A program made the position numbers and the translations under genes. Of a stretch of DNA of 64,000 bases, positions 21,241 through 33,763 are shown one piece after another. The DNA comes from Dermacentor variabilis. Taxonomy: Eukaryota > Arthropoda > Arachnida > Ixodida > Ixodidae. The notes under the pieces were generated by a model. The model ran no database searches. It saw nothing but the letters and a program-made list of their open reading frames with translations, and was not told where the DNA came from. The DNA is taken from contig NC_134568.1 in the NCBI RefSeq assembly GCF_050947875.1, forward strand, positions 262,054,115 through 262,118,114, read 5' to 3'. Positions within the stretch are counted from its first letter, which is position 1. Every line of letters starts with the position of its first letter.

Positions 21241-22330
21241 AACAGGAAACTAAATAAATAAAGTATGCGCGCATGGCGGCTAGTATGATGGCAGTGACAT
21301 GGTCCAGTAGTTGAACTGGCAAATATTTTTTCATGCAGTGGGCGGAATCCGTACACCAATGACAGATGATGTGGACAGAACAGTGTCAGCACTATTAAGG
21401 TGATATTGCCTAATGTATAGCATACGGGAGGCAGCAGTGGAAGGGCAGATATTCGTTTATAAGTCATTTATGTGAAAGCGGGCCGAAGATTGTAGTTGTC
21501 ATTATAGAGCATGGTATACTCACATCATAGTCAGTAATGACATTTTCATGTTTTTCCATACAGGTCACCCAGGTTCGGGCTTCACCTTGTAGCAAGTGGG
21601 TAATCGAGTTTGCTCAAGCTGCACGCAAGGGTGAAGCATGCTTATACCGGCATATGCATAAAAAATCGAAAGGTATTTTGCTCCCTGTCATTAATTTCAC
21701 GGTTAAGATTTCCTCCAAAAAGACATGTAAAGCTATGACTTGAATGTCTCTACGACGTCGCCTATTCGACCAGCGAATGCATAATAGTATTAGGAGATGA
21801 TCAGAGAAGACCCAAGGCACATCACGCCAGCGCAAGAGTTTTAAAGCTCAAGCCCGTTTACTAGTTCTTTGTTATCACTACGTACGTAATAGCTTATATT
21901 GGGGTTGTGATTGCCGCAGCAACTGATTAAATGATTTACTGGGGTCCTTTTTGGGCTAATATGTCGCCACGAAACCTTGACAGATTATCCACTCTGCTGA
22001 TATCGGTGTCAAGAAACCAAATAAAACGGTTGCGTTCGTTCGCAGGCGATTGAACATTTCATACTATATGCCTGATCCCTCGCCGCTGTCAATGTGATCA
22101 TTCTATTCCGGAGGTAAATCAAACCCGTATTCCTCGTTTCTGCGAGCAACAAAAGAACAGGAAACGAATAACACGAGTGAGCATACTGAACGTGTACTCG
22201 CAGCGAGCGAGTCCCATGGTCTGGCTGGAGAGGTAGCCCTGAAAAATGAACCACGAACAAACCCTGCCCCGGCAAGAAGGACGGAGGCAGCGCAAAGTGG
22301 ATCGAAACTTCTGGCCAGAAACGATAATCC
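21241..22330. other. Unassigned sequence
   Basis: No recognisable coding domain or repeat family. Confidence 0.4.
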
Positions 22331-23520
22331 AGTCCATTTAGCTGGCAGCGCGAGTGGGTGTGTTCGCGAGCAAATGCGCCTGGGCGTCGCACCCATCACC
22401 CGGCCCATCCAGCAAACGACTGGCGGTCGCCACCGCGCCGCTCCCGGCCGCTCGGCCTCGCTTCTTTCTTCTCTCTCCTTTTCCCCCGCCCATTTACTGC
22501 TCAGTCTTCTACCGTTGCTGCAGAGGTGCGTGTGCGCACGCGTGCGTGCGTGCGTATGTGCGTGCGAGCGAGCGAGCGAGCGAGTGCCGATCCACGACGG
22601 CATACCAGGGGCGCCGCTTTCGGGTAGGAACGGCCGCTCTCTTGCTCCTCTGCGTCTCAGGCGTTTTCGGCGCCGAGCGGCGCTGCTTTTTGGACGCGTT
22701 GGCTCAAGGGTGTTTGCATACGGCGTGCGGGGAAAATTGTCAGCCCTTCCTGCTCAATGGCACGCGGTGCGCTCAGCCGCGCAAGCCCTCGCTCGCTGCG
22801 TATACCTACACGCACGACGCTCGCGCGCCTCGCTGGCTCCGAGGGGGCGGGAAAGGCGCCGCCGCCCCAGAAGCCCTTCAGGCCCGGCTGAATCGGGTGT
22901 TGCCTGCCACGCGCGCCTCCAAAGTCCGACTCCATTTCACCTCAAGCAATTCTAATTCTATCTTTCTTCTTCTTCTTTTGTTTGCTGCTTCTTTCTTTTG
23001 CTTTTCGCGTGCACGCGCTCACTTTTGCAGAGAGAGAGGGAGAGAGAGAGAGAGCTTGTACAATGTGCTTCCCTCCTCTCTTCGCCATCCTCCCCGCACG
23101 CTGTTATCCCGGCCGATGAAAGCCCCGAGCTTCGAAACGAGCGTTTAACGGCGCCTGTTCGCGACGCGCGCGGGCATGCTCTCAGCGTAGCGCTCAGCGA
23201 AAGCTCCCGGCATTCTTGACGGCCCGTATACGCGGCGAGAAAATTTTGAAACCTGCCCCTTTATTGCCCATCGGAGTGGCCATGTATCTCCGCGCTCTCT
23301 GCGAGCTTGGTAACAACGAGGCGCCTCTGTCCTCCAGCCATTTGCAGTTTGTTCTGTGATGTTCGCGCTACGCGTAGGGAACACGCTCCCGGATATTTGA
23401 AAGACCGCAGAGGAACGAACGGCATATGTGCGAGCTCTGCATTTCATCTGCGGACCTTTCTTTTGCTCCGCGCAATATCCTTCTCGCTAGGCAGGACAAC
23501 CAAATGCCAGCCTTGATGCT
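22331..23520. other. CpG-rich block, possible host promoter or first exon
   Basis: High GC and CpG content with short simple repeats (gcgtgcgtgcgt and gcgagcgagcga at about 22,535-22,585, and gagagagag at about 23,027-23,055). Long overlapping frames exist on both strands (264 codons at 22,354-23,148, 193 codons at 22,374-22,955, 166 codons at 22,103-22,603 minus). None shows a domain, and the overlap in all phases is what GC bias gives. A promoter is the most reasonable guess. Confidence 0.3.
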
Positions 23521-24599
23521 ATCAAGTCACGCTATTCCTGATGACCTCTGCGAAACATAAGCGCGCAACCACATGATTGGGTTCAGGTCGCAATGTGATT
23601 GAGAAGTCACCATGATGAAGATGAAGGTTACGATAATACATTCGAAATAATTTGGTATGCGCAAGTGCTTTCCAAGTGTTTACGCCGATATTTTCGTAAA
23701 AATAAGTATACCAGCTTGTGTCAACCATTGTGTCTTTTTCACTTCAGAAGATAGAGAGATGTTCTTGCTATAGGAATGTGTAGGTAGGAATGATGTAGGA
23801 TGAACCCCCTCCCCCCCTGCACTTTTTTACTCGTTTATTTCTGATCTGTACATACAAGTCGAGCTGTTTTGAGTTGGTTTTTATGCCGAGTCCTACTCGA
23901 CGGTAGTCACAATTCCAAGATGCGTGGATGGGACTACAGGCTTGGTTAGCTCACACCTCGCGGCGCTCCTGATCGAATGATAACACCGGCGATGGTTCAC
24001 TATTGAACGTGATATCGCAAAGTGCGGTAAAGTTGGATATGTAATTATCAAGACTCTCATTCATTCCTTCTTTTGTCGGCTTCTGTAAAAAATACATTCT
24101 TTCAGAAGGTTAATTAAACCTTACTGTTCTGAGAGAAATTCCCAGATATTGTTCCATGTTATTTCTTAAGGTTTCAGGGCTCAGGGCCCATAAGTTCGTT
24201 AAACACATGATTATATTCCCTGCATCTTGATCGCGCAAATGCTTTTGTTTTGCCTTGATTTATCTTTGTGTTATTCAGCAGCAAGGGTGGGCCGTGTGTT
24301 GGTATGTAATTCATAATTACATCAAATATTAGAGAATACTCCCTTACTCCAGTGACACTGCGAACAGCTTTCATGCTCAGCCAACTCCGCAAGAGGCTTA
24401 CATTTCCCATATATTTTTCAGAAGAAGGCCCCGGTTGTCCTGAAAAACTTAGATACAGCGCCACCTGAACAACTCCTGGGAGCTGTAACTCGTGGGGCAT
24501 GGTCTGAACTTGTCATTCTCCGTTGCGCAGTCTCTAATATTATTCCACAATCGCCACCTCACTAGCCAAATTTTGCGATTCGAAGGCAGCTCTATAATC
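23521..24599. other. Unassigned sequence
   Basis: A 108-codon minus frame (24,174-24,500) has no domain. The right half may belong to the decayed LINE that follows. Confidence 0.35.
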
Positions 24600-25046
24600 T
24601 ACCGTCAGCTTTGCGCTGCAGTCAAGGTTAGCAGCTGGTGCCAGGTATAAAAGATATTGCCTTCACGCTTTGGACAAAGGCCCCAACATAATGTTTCAGT
24701 GGATATCGGGACAATGCGAAATCATCGGAAATAAAAGTGCCGACAAAGCTGCCCGCGTAGCATATTGAGAAGATGAAAACACTGGATTTCGCTGTCCAGA
24801 ACGGACGCAGCGCCGGACTTTAGCTTTCTTGCCCGTATACCACGTTAAAGAAATGGAATTCACCAGAGATCAGTAATCGGCGCCCACTCCCGAAATGAGC
24901 CCATGTATCAAATTACAACTTTTACCCGGTCTTACTCGATATGAATATAATTTACTCTGTCGTCTGAGAATAGGTGTTGCTTTATGTGGCCCAGAGGAAC
25001 TCTAAAGCACTTGTGTAACTGCCCGTCATATGAAGCTCAGAGGTGT
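24600..25046 (+). mobile_element. LINE remnant: RNase H end and C-terminal region
   Basis: Plus-strand fragments read MFQWISGQCEIIGNKSADKA (about 24,690-24,750), the final helix block of a LINE RNase H (normally W-x-x-GH-x-x-x-x-GN-x-x-AD-x-A). Then comes LQLLPGLTRYEYNLLCRLRI near 24,925-24,970, typical of the region after RNase H in I-group LINEs. Stops interrupt it. It runs into the microsatellite at 25,047, which may have been the LINE tail. Confidence 0.6.
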
Positions 25047-25076
25047 CCGTCCGTCCGTCCGTCCGTCCGTCCGTCC

Positions 25077-25116
<40 letters not shown>

Positions 25117-25200
25117 GGTCTGGTCTGGTCTGGTCTGGTCTGGTCTGGTCTGGTCTGGTCTGGTCTGGTCTGGTCTGGTCTGGTCTGGTCTGATCTGATC
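25047..25200 (+). repeat. Compound microsatellite (GTCC)n(GTCT)n(GGTCT)n
   Basis: Tetramer gtcc, then tetramer gtct, then pentamer ggtct (about 15 units), ending in tgatctgatct. The three phases grade into one another by single-base steps. Long frames on both strands across it are artefacts. Confidence 0.95.
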
Positions 25201-26999
25201 TCCTGGGAGCTGCTGGACAAATATATATTTTGCACGTAGAATACAAGTGTCTGGCATACATAGTTTAAACTGTGGTCCACTCTATGTAGTTTGTCGCTCG
25301 TCGCTGTAACGCTCTGCATTGATGTACCTCTGCATTGATGAACCTTAGAAAAGGTGCATCGATGCGCAACCCCTCTGGAAAGGCGCCGTTCAGGTGCCCC
25401 GTGACAGGCGGCCGCATCAGCAACAACCCCAACAACGACAACGACGACGATGAAGACGAAGGCGAAGGCGACTAAAATAGACAAAAGAAGACCAACGGTA
25501 GAGATAGAAAATTTTGGGGGCGAGGAGGGAGGGAGGGGACCTTTGCATAAGTATTCTCTGCAAAACATCGCATAACCCGTCGCGTGAACAAAACAATGAG
25601 CCGAAGATATCGCATAGCTTTTATTTGAATAAAATATTAATAAAAAAACCTTAGTTATGAATTATTATTGATGGAAGTGGGCCAGATTTGCCAGCAAAGA
25701 AACAAGCGAGCATAAAAAAACTTTTGACATATGCGTGCATTCATTTTGCGTATTTTCAGAATGTCACTCATCACGGTCAATGAATTTTGTTCAACTTCTG
25801 AAGCGGGATGACCGAGAATGCTGAAGCAGCTTCTACCATGAAGTTTCTTGATCGCGCTGGCGCAAAATTTCTCTGTCGCTTGCGGCAGGATGTGGCATTC
25901 ATGGAGGTTAATTCGTGCTTCATTGGGATATGTGACGTGCTTGTATGCGACTTTGGTTTAAGTGTCGATCGAGAATCTCCTCTGCACATGCATGTACTCA
26001 ACAACATTCTCAGCAACGAAGATCCTTGCAAAATGACTGCACCCTTCATTAGCGCAGAAAGCAGCACGAGCAGTACTAACATTTGTGAAACGTGAGGAAG
26101 ATTTAGCTTGCGCGCTCCCATTGAAATAGATGGCAACAAACAACTTTTTATCGGCAATCACTGCGCCAATTTTGAAGTGTGTTGCATTTGAAAGAAAAAA
26201 AAAATTTAATCTAGTGACTGTAACAAACGCATTTTTTAGTTGGGCCGTCATATTTTTAACAAAAATTGTTGAAAATTACAAAATGAAAGAAAAAGAAAGC
26301 TCAAATGCCAGGTTTTCAACTTTGCACCAGAGTAATAAATAATGATAGCACATTTCTGTAAACTACCCTGATTAGGACATCTAGACCGTATAAAATTGAT
26401 ATAGATATATCACTAACTTGAGTATAGGGCTTTCGCAACATCTTCGTAAACATCGTAACAATTTCACGTAAGCTGTAAATTTATAAATTAGGTTCGTCTG
26501 CTTTAGGATGTTCTGACAGATGCAGTTTACAGAGCACAACTAGCTCTCTTCCTTTTCTTTTTGTGCAGAGTTACGGATTTATAAATTTCGTGCTTCAATT
26601 TTCTGATTTATTATTATTGAGAAAATTTTTGAGGTTCCAGGCCTTGAATAAACATTCTGCTTCCTATAGAGTCACCAGAATTCTCAAATGCAAAATATCT
26701 CATTCGATTTAGCGCAACGGTTGTTGCATGAGAGCATTTATGCGCTTTACATATATTTGAATGGGGAAATTGGAGCTGGCTCCCAGCTAAAGCTTCCTCC
26801 TGAGCGTTGTACGTAGTGAGTCGTGGCGCCCTGTGTGAGCTCGTAGTGTTGACTTTCTCTCTCGCGCGCGCTTTTTTTTTTTCATTTTGTTGTCCTCTTT
26901 TCTCAGAGTAGGGCAACAAACTGGGTATCTTTCCGGTAGCCCTCCCTTCTCTTCCTTTCTCTGTCTCCTATTTCTTCGTAACTTCGTGTCAGCGCTATT
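25201..26999. other. Unassigned sequence, mainly AT-rich
   Basis: A 95-codon plus frame (25,808-26,095) and overlapping minus frames have no recognisable domain. The pyrimidine-rich stretch around 26,905-26,985 resembles LINE 3' ends but is too short to assign. Confidence 0.35.
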
Positions 27000-27231
27000 T
27001 AATTTAGGGGTTTCACATGCTAAACTGCGATTTTATTACGCGGCACGCCGTATTGAAGGACTCCAGAGTAATTTTGACCACCTGGGTTTCTTTAACGTCA
27101 ACCTAAATCTAAGTTCGGGAACGTTTTTTGCATTTTGCCCCCTTCGAAATGCGGCAGTCGCGGCCGGGATCGCATCCGCGTCTTCGAGCTCAGCAGCGCA
27201 ATGCCATAGCCTTATACGTAACCGCGGTGGG
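27000..27231 (-). mobile_element. tRNA-derived SINE (second family), decayed copy
   Basis: Shares with the copies at 36.4, 45.8 and 51.4 kb the blocks gcacgccgta, gaccacctgg, tctttaacgt, ccttcgaaatgcgg and a tRNA-like end (reverse complement contains a B box near 27,160-27,172 and an A box near 27,205). The SINE therefore reads on the minus strand. Substitutions in the B box suggest an old copy. Confidence 0.75.
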
Positions 27232-28016
27232 TTCTTGTCAATATGCTTAATACAACACACTAAAGTCCATCGGTGTCACTAAACAAAAATGAGAAGATAA
27301 AGAAATGCTACAGAGGGGCTAAGCAAATTATATGAGATGTAAATGCGAGAGCATGTCTTGTCGCTCAGTGTGTCGCAGAGTTAAGTTGCCGAATTTAGTG
27401 TTGTGGCGAGATGTTGCTAAGTTTAGTGCTGATGCATTATGTTTCCGAGCGGAAGGTTGCTGCTTACGAGGTCACAACTACGCAAGACGACAAACCTGCC
27501 ATATTGCGATCTCTCAGCTGAGTGTTATTTGCGAAGTCCTCATTAAAGTACTGTTGCACGCTCATTTCATTTAGTGGTTTTTAGCAATAGCACCACCTTT
27601 CAGCACGATGACACCACTTTCCCGAGCGATGGCAGTATTTTTCCGAGCGCCGCCAGGGCGTTAACACTACATTTCTTCATCCGGCTCGTAGGCGAACTCC
27701 GCCTCATACTCAGGGGTGCTGTCGTAGTCATCCTCCGAGGGGCACCTGAAGCGCGTTGCATCTTATTCGTCGACGTCATCCATGGGATCCGGCGACGGCG
27801 TCTGCGGGTCCCTTAAAACGAGAAAGAAGAGCGAGCAGCTGAAGATGGCGTAATTTCTGTGCCGTTTTTCTGCCATGGCTCCCTGTCACGGCTTTCTGAT
27901 GACGGCGGGGTCATACGTCGAGTCAAGGGATGCTTTCGCATTAAAAAAAATTACCGCCCAACCACTCCGTACAGATGGTCAACCAGTGAAGCTGAAACGT
28001 GCGGCTACGGTGTTTA
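27232..28016. other. Unassigned sequence
   Basis: No domain recognised. The right part may be continuous with the repeat that contains the small basic ORF at 28,017. Confidence 0.35.
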
Positions 28017-28238
28017 TCACTGGGTTAATCCCATTGCTACATTAAACGACGGGTTGATATGCTGCCTGATCCTCGGTACGTATACCTGCTGCTTGCGCTC
28101 AGCTTTACGAGCCTGTTCTTGTGCACGGGTTGCAGCATCGGCACGGCGTAGACGAGCTCGTTCCCGGTTCTGCTGGCGGCGCTGCTGATCGAACGATGCC
28201 TGCTCCTCAGGAGTGCATATGACGCGTGGCCTACCCAT
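28017..28238 (-). CDS. Small Arg/Gln-rich basic ORF (73 codons), function unknown
   Basis: It starts MGRPRVICTPEEQASFDQQR and continues as a highly charged likely coiled coil rich in Arg, Ala and Gln (ERARLRRADAATRAQEQARK), ending MGLTQ. I do not recognise a named family. The sequence around it (about 27,850-29,040) has the look of a dispersed repeat, so the ORF is probably part of a mobile element. A basic helix of this type could bind nucleic acid, but this is only a guess. Confidence 0.45.
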   Translation of the reverse strand: MGRPRVICTPEEQASFDQQRRQQNRERARLRRADAATRAQEQARKAERKQQVYVPRIRQHINPSFNVAMGLTQ

Positions 28239-29055
28239 TTCGGAGCCGGAGAGAAACTGCTGCGCGCGTGCTCGGCTGCGACGGAGAGCAACGACGTCAC
28301 TGCTGGCGCAGCCAATCGCGCGCCTCTTTTTTTTTTTCGTGCATGCGCATACGGGGCTGCGCCGGAGGAGTTTTCAGCGTACAGGCGTCCGACGGGCGGA
28401 CGAATCGGCTAAGCATATATAGATTCGCTGTAAAACGACGCAGTTTTGCCTCAAGCATTAAGTATTGATAGCGATAGCATAATATTAGACAGTTACACGG
28501 AGTAAGGTTCGTAGTTATGTAGGCTGCAAATTGTATAGATCGTAAATTATTCTAAACATTCGCTTAATAATGAAAAAAAAACATGGTGTCGCGCACGCAC
28601 AAACGACCGTCAACAGATCTCAATCAATGACCGCGAGAAATCATTGTCACAACGGTGGCGTAATGCGCACCGGCAGCTGAAGTGCGCGTGCATTTACCAA
28701 TGCGAACGTTTCTCTATCTCAACTGTACTACGTTTACAAATTTCAGATAACGCGAACTCCAACACTAGGCGTGCGGGAAGACAGTGCGCATGAAGTCACG
28801 AGCCATGAAGCGCATGCCACCAGACATATCGGCTCGCATTTGCATGCTCACCCTTCAACCTGGCATCGTCTGCAGATGACATCCAACAAACGGCGCGCGC
28901 AGGCTCGGCAGCGCGGGCGCAGCGACGGCCGGGGTAGAGGAGACGCGCTCTCTCCTCTAGCCAGGCCGTGGGATATCGCGGGCTTTTTTTTAAGTGACCT
29001 CCAGCATTTGGCTCATGGTGGAAGGATATTAACTAGGAGGCAGCATTAGAAGCAG
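28239..29055. other. Unassigned, probably part of a dispersed repeat
   Basis: Mixed AT-rich and CpG-rich sequence upstream of the small minus ORF. No TIRs or LTRs located. Confidence 0.3.
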
Positions 29056-29285
29056 CAAATCTTAGCAAGCCAACTCTTTGTGAAACCATCCCCTTCGCTT
29101 TTTCTCCTTAACAAAGTCTGTGAAACATGTGGCCCTACTTGGCGGACTCAGCCCACAGTGTGCTTGGTTCACGGTATACGTTTTAATCGATGCGAACTTG
29201 TTTGGGTACCTTGCCAACCACTCTCGGTGGTCTTTGGCCATCCCTGTCCCTTGCGCCATAAAACCCCGTACGTACATCATCAGCA
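29056..29285 (+). mobile_element. LINE 3' end fragment
   Basis: The block tttggccatccctgtccctt then gcgccataaaac followed by a short catcatcagca tail (to about 29,285) has the form of a LINE 3' terminus. Similar wording (ggcccttgtgccataaaaca plus an ATC tail) occurs at 31,995-32,050. No coding domain remains. Confidence 0.5.
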
Positions 29286-31004
29286 ATCACTCTGTGCACA
29301 TTTTCGCCCGATATGTTGGCGCAACTTCAATCCCTTATATTGTAACATGTACAGGTATTGTCGCCTTTGCGAGGTGCGAGTGCGGCAGCAGCACGCGCGG
29401 CTGTCGCGCCCGCTGACTTTTCGGATGCGCGTGCGCTGAGCGCGACTAGCGCGGCACTGGAAGATACGAAAAGGCTTACCGTGATATGATCGAGTGTTGA
29501 TCCAACGCAATAGGTTTCATTTGTGTTGCGTAACGCTCGCTCCTAGTTCGTTCCTTCTTCCTCGATTAAGCGCGCTGGAAGAAGGCGAGTATCAAGCCGC
29601 CATTCATTCTCGGCTTACACTCGCATGCTTGCCCTCATACCGCATCCCGTGACCACTAATACACGGCGCGTGAGCCGTTCGTTCTCCTCGCACTTAATTC
29701 GCGGCACCACAGCGACGGGGCGCAAATGCGCCTGGCGTGTCCTTATTGATATCCCAATAAAAGGTATGTCGCGCGTTAGGAAAGTTTGAAGTTTTCTTGG
29801 GCAGTTGAGAGCTGCAGCAGGCAGTGGCTCGTGAACCTGCAGTCTATATGAATAAACGATAAAAATGGCTAGCCCAAGCGCCATCTTCAAGGAGAGCGAG
29901 ACAGAAGGGGGAAATTTAATGATAACTGCAGAGGTCAGAGTAGCAACAGGCTTGACAAGCTACTCTAGGCAAGTGTAGTACATGACGGATAAATTGAAGA
30001 GAGAGAAAGAAAAAGAAAAGACGCAATTACGAATCAAGCTAGCCAACAAAGTCAAAGTATTGCACAGAAACTCATTCAGGTGTATATCGCACAGGAATGC
30101 TAGAAGCGCCTTAGCACAGCAGAGGCAGGGTGCCGCTGCGGCTCAAGAGCGTCCAGCAGTTCAAGGAGCGTTTCTTAAGAGAGCGCTCGAGGTTGTGAAC
30201 AGTAGGCAAATGAAACATGGCCTAAGTCCTCGCGTCAACACCGCATGTGGGACATAAGGGCGTGTTGGAAAAGTAAATATGATTACTAAGGCTTCGCGTC
30301 AGCGACATTTGATCCAATGCGATGTAGGCACGTACGATGGCCCCTACCGAGACCAGTTTGGGTCGCATGTCACAATGTGAGTAGGAACAATTATGGAGCC
30401 CACGCAGTGGCTGCCCCAAGCGCCACCGCGAATATGTCATTAGGGTCAGTGCGTATGAGCATGCAGTTCCGACAGCGCACACAGCTCTGACATTACCGGC
30501 CATGCCACAACGGTTGGGAAAATACTGGATCACAATACTGTGGCTCAACCTACAGGCCTTTGTTTGTAAGCAGTTGATACCAGCAACCAGCTGATCTAGG
30601 AGGCGTGGTGAGCACAGTTATTGCAGAACTGCCCTGAAATAAATGAAAATCATTCACTCGCGAGCTGGCTGCTGCAAAATGTGAATATATGTGAAATATG
30701 GGAAATATGTGAAATATGTCAAAATATGAAAATGTGAAAATATGTGAAGGCTGACCTCAGTCCAGACAGCTCAGTAACTGTGGCAGATGTTCTGTGACTG
30801 AGCTTTGCCGAGATTGCATTATTCGTTGACGCGATCCAGATGCTTATGATGCAGGCATGACGGACACATTAGTGTAATAATGACAGCGAGAACTGTAGGT
30901 ATTCTAGGCGAGCTCTAGTGCAACATATGCTAGAGCTAGCTTAGTCATATGAGCTTTCTTGAGCCCACATATGAATCATATGGGGAGAACTTTCAAGTTG
31001 GAAC
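29286..31004. other. Unassigned sequence with a short AT tandem repeat
   Basis: No coding domain recognised. A local degenerate repeat of atatgtgaa lies at about 30,679-30,749. A CpG-rich patch is at 29,385-29,460. Confidence 0.35.
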
Positions 31005-31330
31005 AGCAGAGAGAGAGCGGTATTTATTACGAGAGAAAAGCTAAAAGGTCGGCCTGAATCAATGTTCTGACCTGCTACTCGGTGTTGGGGGAAGAGGAAA
31101 GGGTGTAGAAAGAAAGAACAGTGAAGACGTTGATTATGAGAATGAATGGAACACCAGAGATCTATCTACAATAACATTGAAGAGAAAGCAAACCTTGGAT
31201 GTCTGAAGCGAAAATGGCAGCACGTGGATAGTTACATGCTCTGGCTATGCTCTCTGGCCCAAAGGAAATCCTGCATGTGGAAATCCGTAATGAGAGGCGC
31301 TTCCTTTATATTAGGGTTCCCACAGTTGAG
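31005..31330 (-). mobile_element. Possible LINE 3' UTR fragment
   Basis: The stretch gaaaagctaaaaggtcggcc with a purine-rich run (agaggaaagggtgtagaaag) resembles the reverse complement of 3' UTRs of tick LINEs as I recall them. There is no domain support, so this is weak. Confidence 0.25.
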
Positions 31331-31990
31331 GTATTCTTGAGGAAGTCATTACTTATTCTAAGCGTTTTGTCTTGTATGCCTTCGAGCTTGACGTTAGCTT
31401 GAGAAATGCCTTGAGAGCAGGGAGAGAATGCCAAAGCAGCCCTTCACAGAGCGCAAGATATAAAAGAAGAAAGCCAACATTGAGCGTCCGCTTAAACTGT
31501 TAGAAAGCGACTAGAAGATATCGACGCCGTAACCGACCTGCTCCTTTAATTTCGTACTTTTGGCGACCGAGCCATGCTGCTGTCAAGTCGCCCCCAAGAA
31601 GCACCGTTTCCCAACGTAGACTGCACGGATACTTCCGGCTTACATCATCTAGCTAGTGTCATGTCATCGACGCATCACACTTCTCGTGTGGCACAACTTT
31701 TGCTCGAGACAGCAGATATTTCTCGATGGCCTTGATTCCACTCTGCGATCTTGCACCTAGTATTCGCCTGTTGCACCCAGGGCACGAAGTACAAATGTCT
31801 GTCGGCGTGCAAGCAGATGTGCACTGACAGTGGTGTGAATTTTTTCAGACGAATGAGGATGATGTTAAAGTACCTTCTTAAAGCATAGCGTTGCGGAACC
31901 TCACGAAATAGGGGGCATAGGGTATGCCATTTTGTATCCCCTATGTGCATGAATATTTAAATTAACCTCCTAATAAGATAGATATCCTGC
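31331..31990. other. Unassigned sequence
   Basis: Nothing recognisable. Confidence 0.35.
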
Positions 31991-32052
31991 AGTGTATACC
32001 ATGACTGGCCCTTGTGCCATAAAACACCACATATCATCATTATCATATCCTG
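31991..32052 (+). mobile_element. LINE 3' tail fragment
   Basis: ggcccttgtgccataaaaca then an ATC-type tail, the same terminus as at about 29,225-29,285. Confidence 0.5.
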
Positions 32053-32968
32053 TGGGGCATGCGCGACCACTAATGCCTATGGACATCAAAGCTACCAGAA
32101 TAGCTTCATGTACAGGCTGTCAAATGCGCCCTTTATGTTAAAAAACAAAGCTATTGGGACAGCACCCATAACTCTGCTACAAGAAGATGCATAGCCCGCA
32201 TAAAAGCGCGTTTCACTGTTTCAGCCAGTCGGTGAGGGGAACTGAAATTTACAGGCCATATCTGCCCAAAAGAGCAGGTGAGTTACTTAACTGTAATTAA
32301 AAAAAAGACTTTTTTTCAACTCAGACACTTCGAAAGTCAATTAGAGGCTATTGTCATGCAATAGTGGCGGTATAGAAAACAGTAACAAAACTGTGAATGA
32401 CGAAACCTGCGTTTTATTGGGCGTACCTGCGCCCACAACAACAGGCTACACTCAAAGAACAACGATAGCGGCGAACACAGCCGGCGATTGTAGAAAATCT
32501 GACCAGCGGGTCAAGCGCGTCGGCCCATTTATATATCATATACCACTCGTCGCAGGTTCTAGTGTAATCGCTTGCGCCCGCGTGGTTTCCAGAAACTACT
32601 AAACAATTCGTGTCGTGCATGCGATCTGATAATACATGGTGCGGCGAAAACATACAAAACAGATCGAATGAATGATAACGTTCACATCAGTTCCAAATTA
32701 TGCAGGCGCATCTTGCGCTGAGCGATAACGTTTAACATTTGCTGGCCGGTGAAGAGCGGTCACCAGAAAAACACAAGTACACGGGTCACTATTATTCAAT
32801 TAGTTGAGTGAACATTGTTATTTGTCATGCCTAATAATACGAGAGCGAAAAAAAATTGAGTCACTTTAGCATACGCCAAAGAGGGTGAAGGCGAAAGCTA
32901 GCGCGCTCAAGAGAGATGACTTGACATTCTCATTCGAATGCGTTGTTACTTATTACTCGTTTTCTCCC
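32053..32968. other. Unassigned sequence
   Basis: Nothing recognisable on either strand. Confidence 0.35.
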
Positions 32969-33226
32969 ACCAAAGGTCGTGGGTTCGAGTGCCTTAATTG
33001 GCGCTACCTTAATTAACTGTGCATTAATAACACCAAAGGTCGTGAGCTGAACTCCCACCAAAGGTAGTGTGTGCGACTCTCACCAAAGGTCGTGGGTAGC
33101 AGTGCCTTAATTAATTTTATATTAATGAATACTGCCTAAATTCTCCTTAACGCCAAAGGTCGTGGGTTAGAGCTTTACATAAGCTCGAGGGTTCGACCAC
33201 CACTGAAAGTCGTGGGTTCGAGTGCC
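32969..33226 (+). repeat. Tandem degenerate array with Pol III B-box-like cores
   Basis: Seven related modules start near 32,971, 33,032, 33,057, 33,081, 33,152, 33,180 and 33,201. The best match is caaaggtcgtgggttcgag. The core gtgggttcgagtgcc is close to the tRNA B-box consensus GGTTCGANTCC. Modules are separated by AT-rich links containing ttaattaa. No A box or tRNA fold is visible. Confidence 0.6.
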
Positions 33227-33763
33227 TGATTTAACTTTGTCTTAATTAACTTCTCCTTTTTTTTTTTTGGCATGATGAGTGGCATCGGAGTCAGGTGTGG
33301 AAGGTGACGACGACCTGACTCTCTATACCGCACGCCGCGTTTTCTAGACCATCGGGGGTATGAGCCACTTAAAGGGATACGGACACAAAAGTTGGTGGGT
33401 GGTTTTTTGCGTCAGAACAAAAGTTGAACTGTTGAAAATGACGAATACAACAAGCTGCTTAGAAAAAAAGAACGAGAAACACCTTTATTTTGCGATTTTC
33501 TGTTGCGCCTTGCCTCCAAGCGGCCGCCGGGAGAAGCTGAAATTTGACGTCATGACACCCCCGCGCGCGCGGCCAAGGTCAGCTACAGCCGGCGCAGTCT
33601 TTCCGGAGTGTCGGTCCCTTCCAGGGTTTGTTTATCGCCATCGGCTATGTTCGCACGTGGTCCGTCTGAAACATTATCCCCGTCAGCGCTCCATGCAGGT
33701 GGTGCGTCTTACACGCGTGCTCGCACGGTCGTCGATCGGTATTGACGCACGCGGCGGAAGAAA

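Noticed and set aside
22103..23219. Long overlapping ORFs up to 264 codons
   Set aside because: They occupy both strands and several phases of CpG-rich DNA, contain no domain, and are rich in Ala, Arg, Ser and Pro as GC bias predicts.
25026..25568. Asp/Gln/Thr-Arg repeat proteins over the microsatellite
   Set aside because: Translation of simple tetramer and pentamer repeats.
25808..26095. 95-codon plus ORF as a gene
   Set aside because: The opposite strand is open over the same stretch, no domain is seen, and codon use gives no preference.
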